Part shown: piece by piece, positions 63,268 to 64,000 of the stretch | Position numbering within the stretch: the stretch's first letter is position 1 | How the letters are laid out: each line of letters opens with the position of its first letter | Source: Neoalteromonas facilis | GTDB taxonomy: Bacteria; Pseudomonadota; Gammaproteobacteria; Enterobacterales; Alteromonadaceae | NCBI RefSeq assembly: GCF_002807665.1 | Contig: NZ_PEAY01000002.1 | Span: 62,001 to 126,000 of the forward strand | Direction: 5' to 3' | DNA length: 64,000 nt | Program-made: the position numbers and the translations under genes | The notes under the pieces: model-generated | What the model saw: only the letters and a program-made list of their open reading frames with translations | What the model was told of the DNA's origin: nothing | The model's database searches: none

Positions 63268-64000
63268 ATGAACAACGATCAATTACAACGTTATATTTTT
63301 CCCGACGCCAGTGTACGAGGCGAACTGGTCCAGCTTGAGAAAAGCTATGCTGATTTACTCGCGTCTCACGCCTATCCAGATGCCATAAAAAGACTTTTAG
63401 GTGAAATGTTAAGCGCGGCCACATTGTTAACGGCGACATTGAAGTTTAAAGGTGAGATCAGTTTACAAATTCAATCTGAAGGCTTGGTGAAGTATGCAGT
63501 GGTTGATGCTACGCATCAGCAACAAGTGCGCGGAATTGCACGTTGGGACGAGAGCGTAGAACAATGGCCTGAGCGTTTTCAGGAACTATTTACCAAGGGT
63601 GTCATGGCGATCACGATAACGCCGGAAAAAGGCGAGCGTTATCAAGGTTTGGTTGGATTGGATCAAGATTCTCTGGCGGAATGTATTCAAGGCTATTTTA
63701 TTCAATCTGAGCAGTTACCGACGCGAGTTGTTTTATTTACTGATACAGCCAAAGACAATGTGAAAGCCGCGGGTATGTTACTGCAAGTATTACCGCAAAG
63801 CAGTGATGCTACCAATGTTCTCGATCACGCGGAGTTTAACGACCTTGCTGTGTTAACCGATACCATGACGAGTGAGGAGATCCTCTCGCTAGATGCCCGC
63901 ACCTTGCTGCATAGGCTGTATCATGAATACGATGTGGAATTATATGCGCCGCACCCTGTTACATTTAGCTGTACGTGCTCTAAAGAACGCAGTGCACAAG
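63268..64000 (+). CDS. hslO: Redox-regulated chaperone Hsp33, 3' end cut by window
   Basis: The frame starts at ATG 63268 and stays open to the end of the window, about 244 residues of a protein that is usually about 290 long. The N-terminal core (LQRYIFPDASVRGELVQLE, GEISLQIQSEG) and the start of the redox switch C235-T-C237 in FSCTCSKERSAQ are visible; the second Cys pair lies outside. Hsp33 becomes an active holdase when zinc is lost under oxidative heat stress. It lies 39 nt after hslR. Confidence 0.95.
   Translation, partial: MNNDQLQRYIFPDASVRGELVQLEKSYADLLASHAYPDAIKRLLGEMLSAATLLTATLKFKGEISLQIQSEGLVKYAVVDATHQQQVRGIARWDESVEQWPERFQELFTKGVMAITITPEKGERYQGLVGLDQDSLAECIQGYFIQSEQLPTRVVLFTDTAKDNVKAAGMLLQVLPQSSDATNVLDHAEFNDLAVLTDTMTSEEILSLDARTLLHRLYHEYDVELYAPHPVTFSCTCSKERSAQ

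Noticed and set aside
1-64000. CRISPR arrays, tRNA or rRNA genes, insertion sequences, prophage or attachment sites
   Set aside because: I looked for regular spaced repeats, cloverleaf-like sequences, transposase-like proteins and long terminal repeats and saw none.

Overview
The window is a stretch of chromosome from a marine-type gammaproteobacterium, most likely of the order Alteromonadales (Alteromonas, Glaciecola or Aestuariibacter relatives). The reasons are the gene families and their order: hslO-hslR next to a gspC-to-gspN type II secretion operon, the cysQ-nudE-yrfG cluster, the yheV/yheS/yheT/yheU block, a coxBA-ctaG-coxC-SURF1-ctaA-ctaB-sco block, and nfuA close to comF/bioH. The genus is inferred. 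No rRNA, tRNA, insertion sequence, prophage or CRISPR array was seen, and the region reads as core chromosome with a few accessory genes.

Layout. 1-1513: 3' part of a CHASE2-type adenylate/guanylate cyclase gene. 1837-7432: four-gene heavy-metal-type RND efflux operon (outer membrane protein, fusion protein, pump, DUF3240). 7732-16181: aa3/caa3-type cytochrome c oxidase structural and assembly genes, including copper insertion, heme A synthesis, SURF1 and Sco, with one small gene (DUF2909) in reverse. 16183-31943: housekeeping and miscellaneous genes, including a GNAT acetyltransferase, TPR-TonB protein, polysaccharide deacetylase, MATE pump, nfuA, M14 peptidase, comF/bioH, a flagellar-like/SprA-like pair, an RNA methyltransferase and the yhe block. 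32051-42699: signalling and envelope genes (diguanylate cyclase, lysoplasmalogenase, DUF885 lipoprotein, HMG-CoA reductase, hybrid histidine kinase, WD40 lipoprotein, solute-binding protein, YceI). 42718-45460: nucleotide housekeeping (cysQ, nudE, yrfG, yjjX). 45584-50849: an unknown secreted protein, an NtrB/NtrC-like two-component pair and an Omp85-family outer membrane protein. 51390-62644: complete gspC-N operon on the minus strand. 62839-64000: hslR and the 5' part of hslO.

How the genes work together. The oxidase block encodes subunits I, II and III plus nearly everything needed to assemble them: CtaG for CuB, Sco for CuA, CtaA/CtaB for heme A, and SURF1. The gsp genes form the whole type II secretion machine except the prepilin peptidase, which must lie elsewhere. 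The two-component pair has its own probable sigma-54 promoter and an upstream pair of palindromes, so it is probably autoregulated. hslR-hslO has a near-consensus sigma-32 promoter.

Most interesting signals: two 18-bp palindromes with centres 21 bp apart plus a sigma-54-like promoter before the two-component operon; a coxB leader whose segments can pair in two mutually exclusive ways, one hiding the Shine-Dalgarno sequence; a Sco-like protein that keeps CxxxC but has lost the copper-binding His; and three convergent gene pairs whose stop codons interlock in 4 nt. I did not find a clearly new multi-gene system. The best unknown neighbourhood is 45584-50849.
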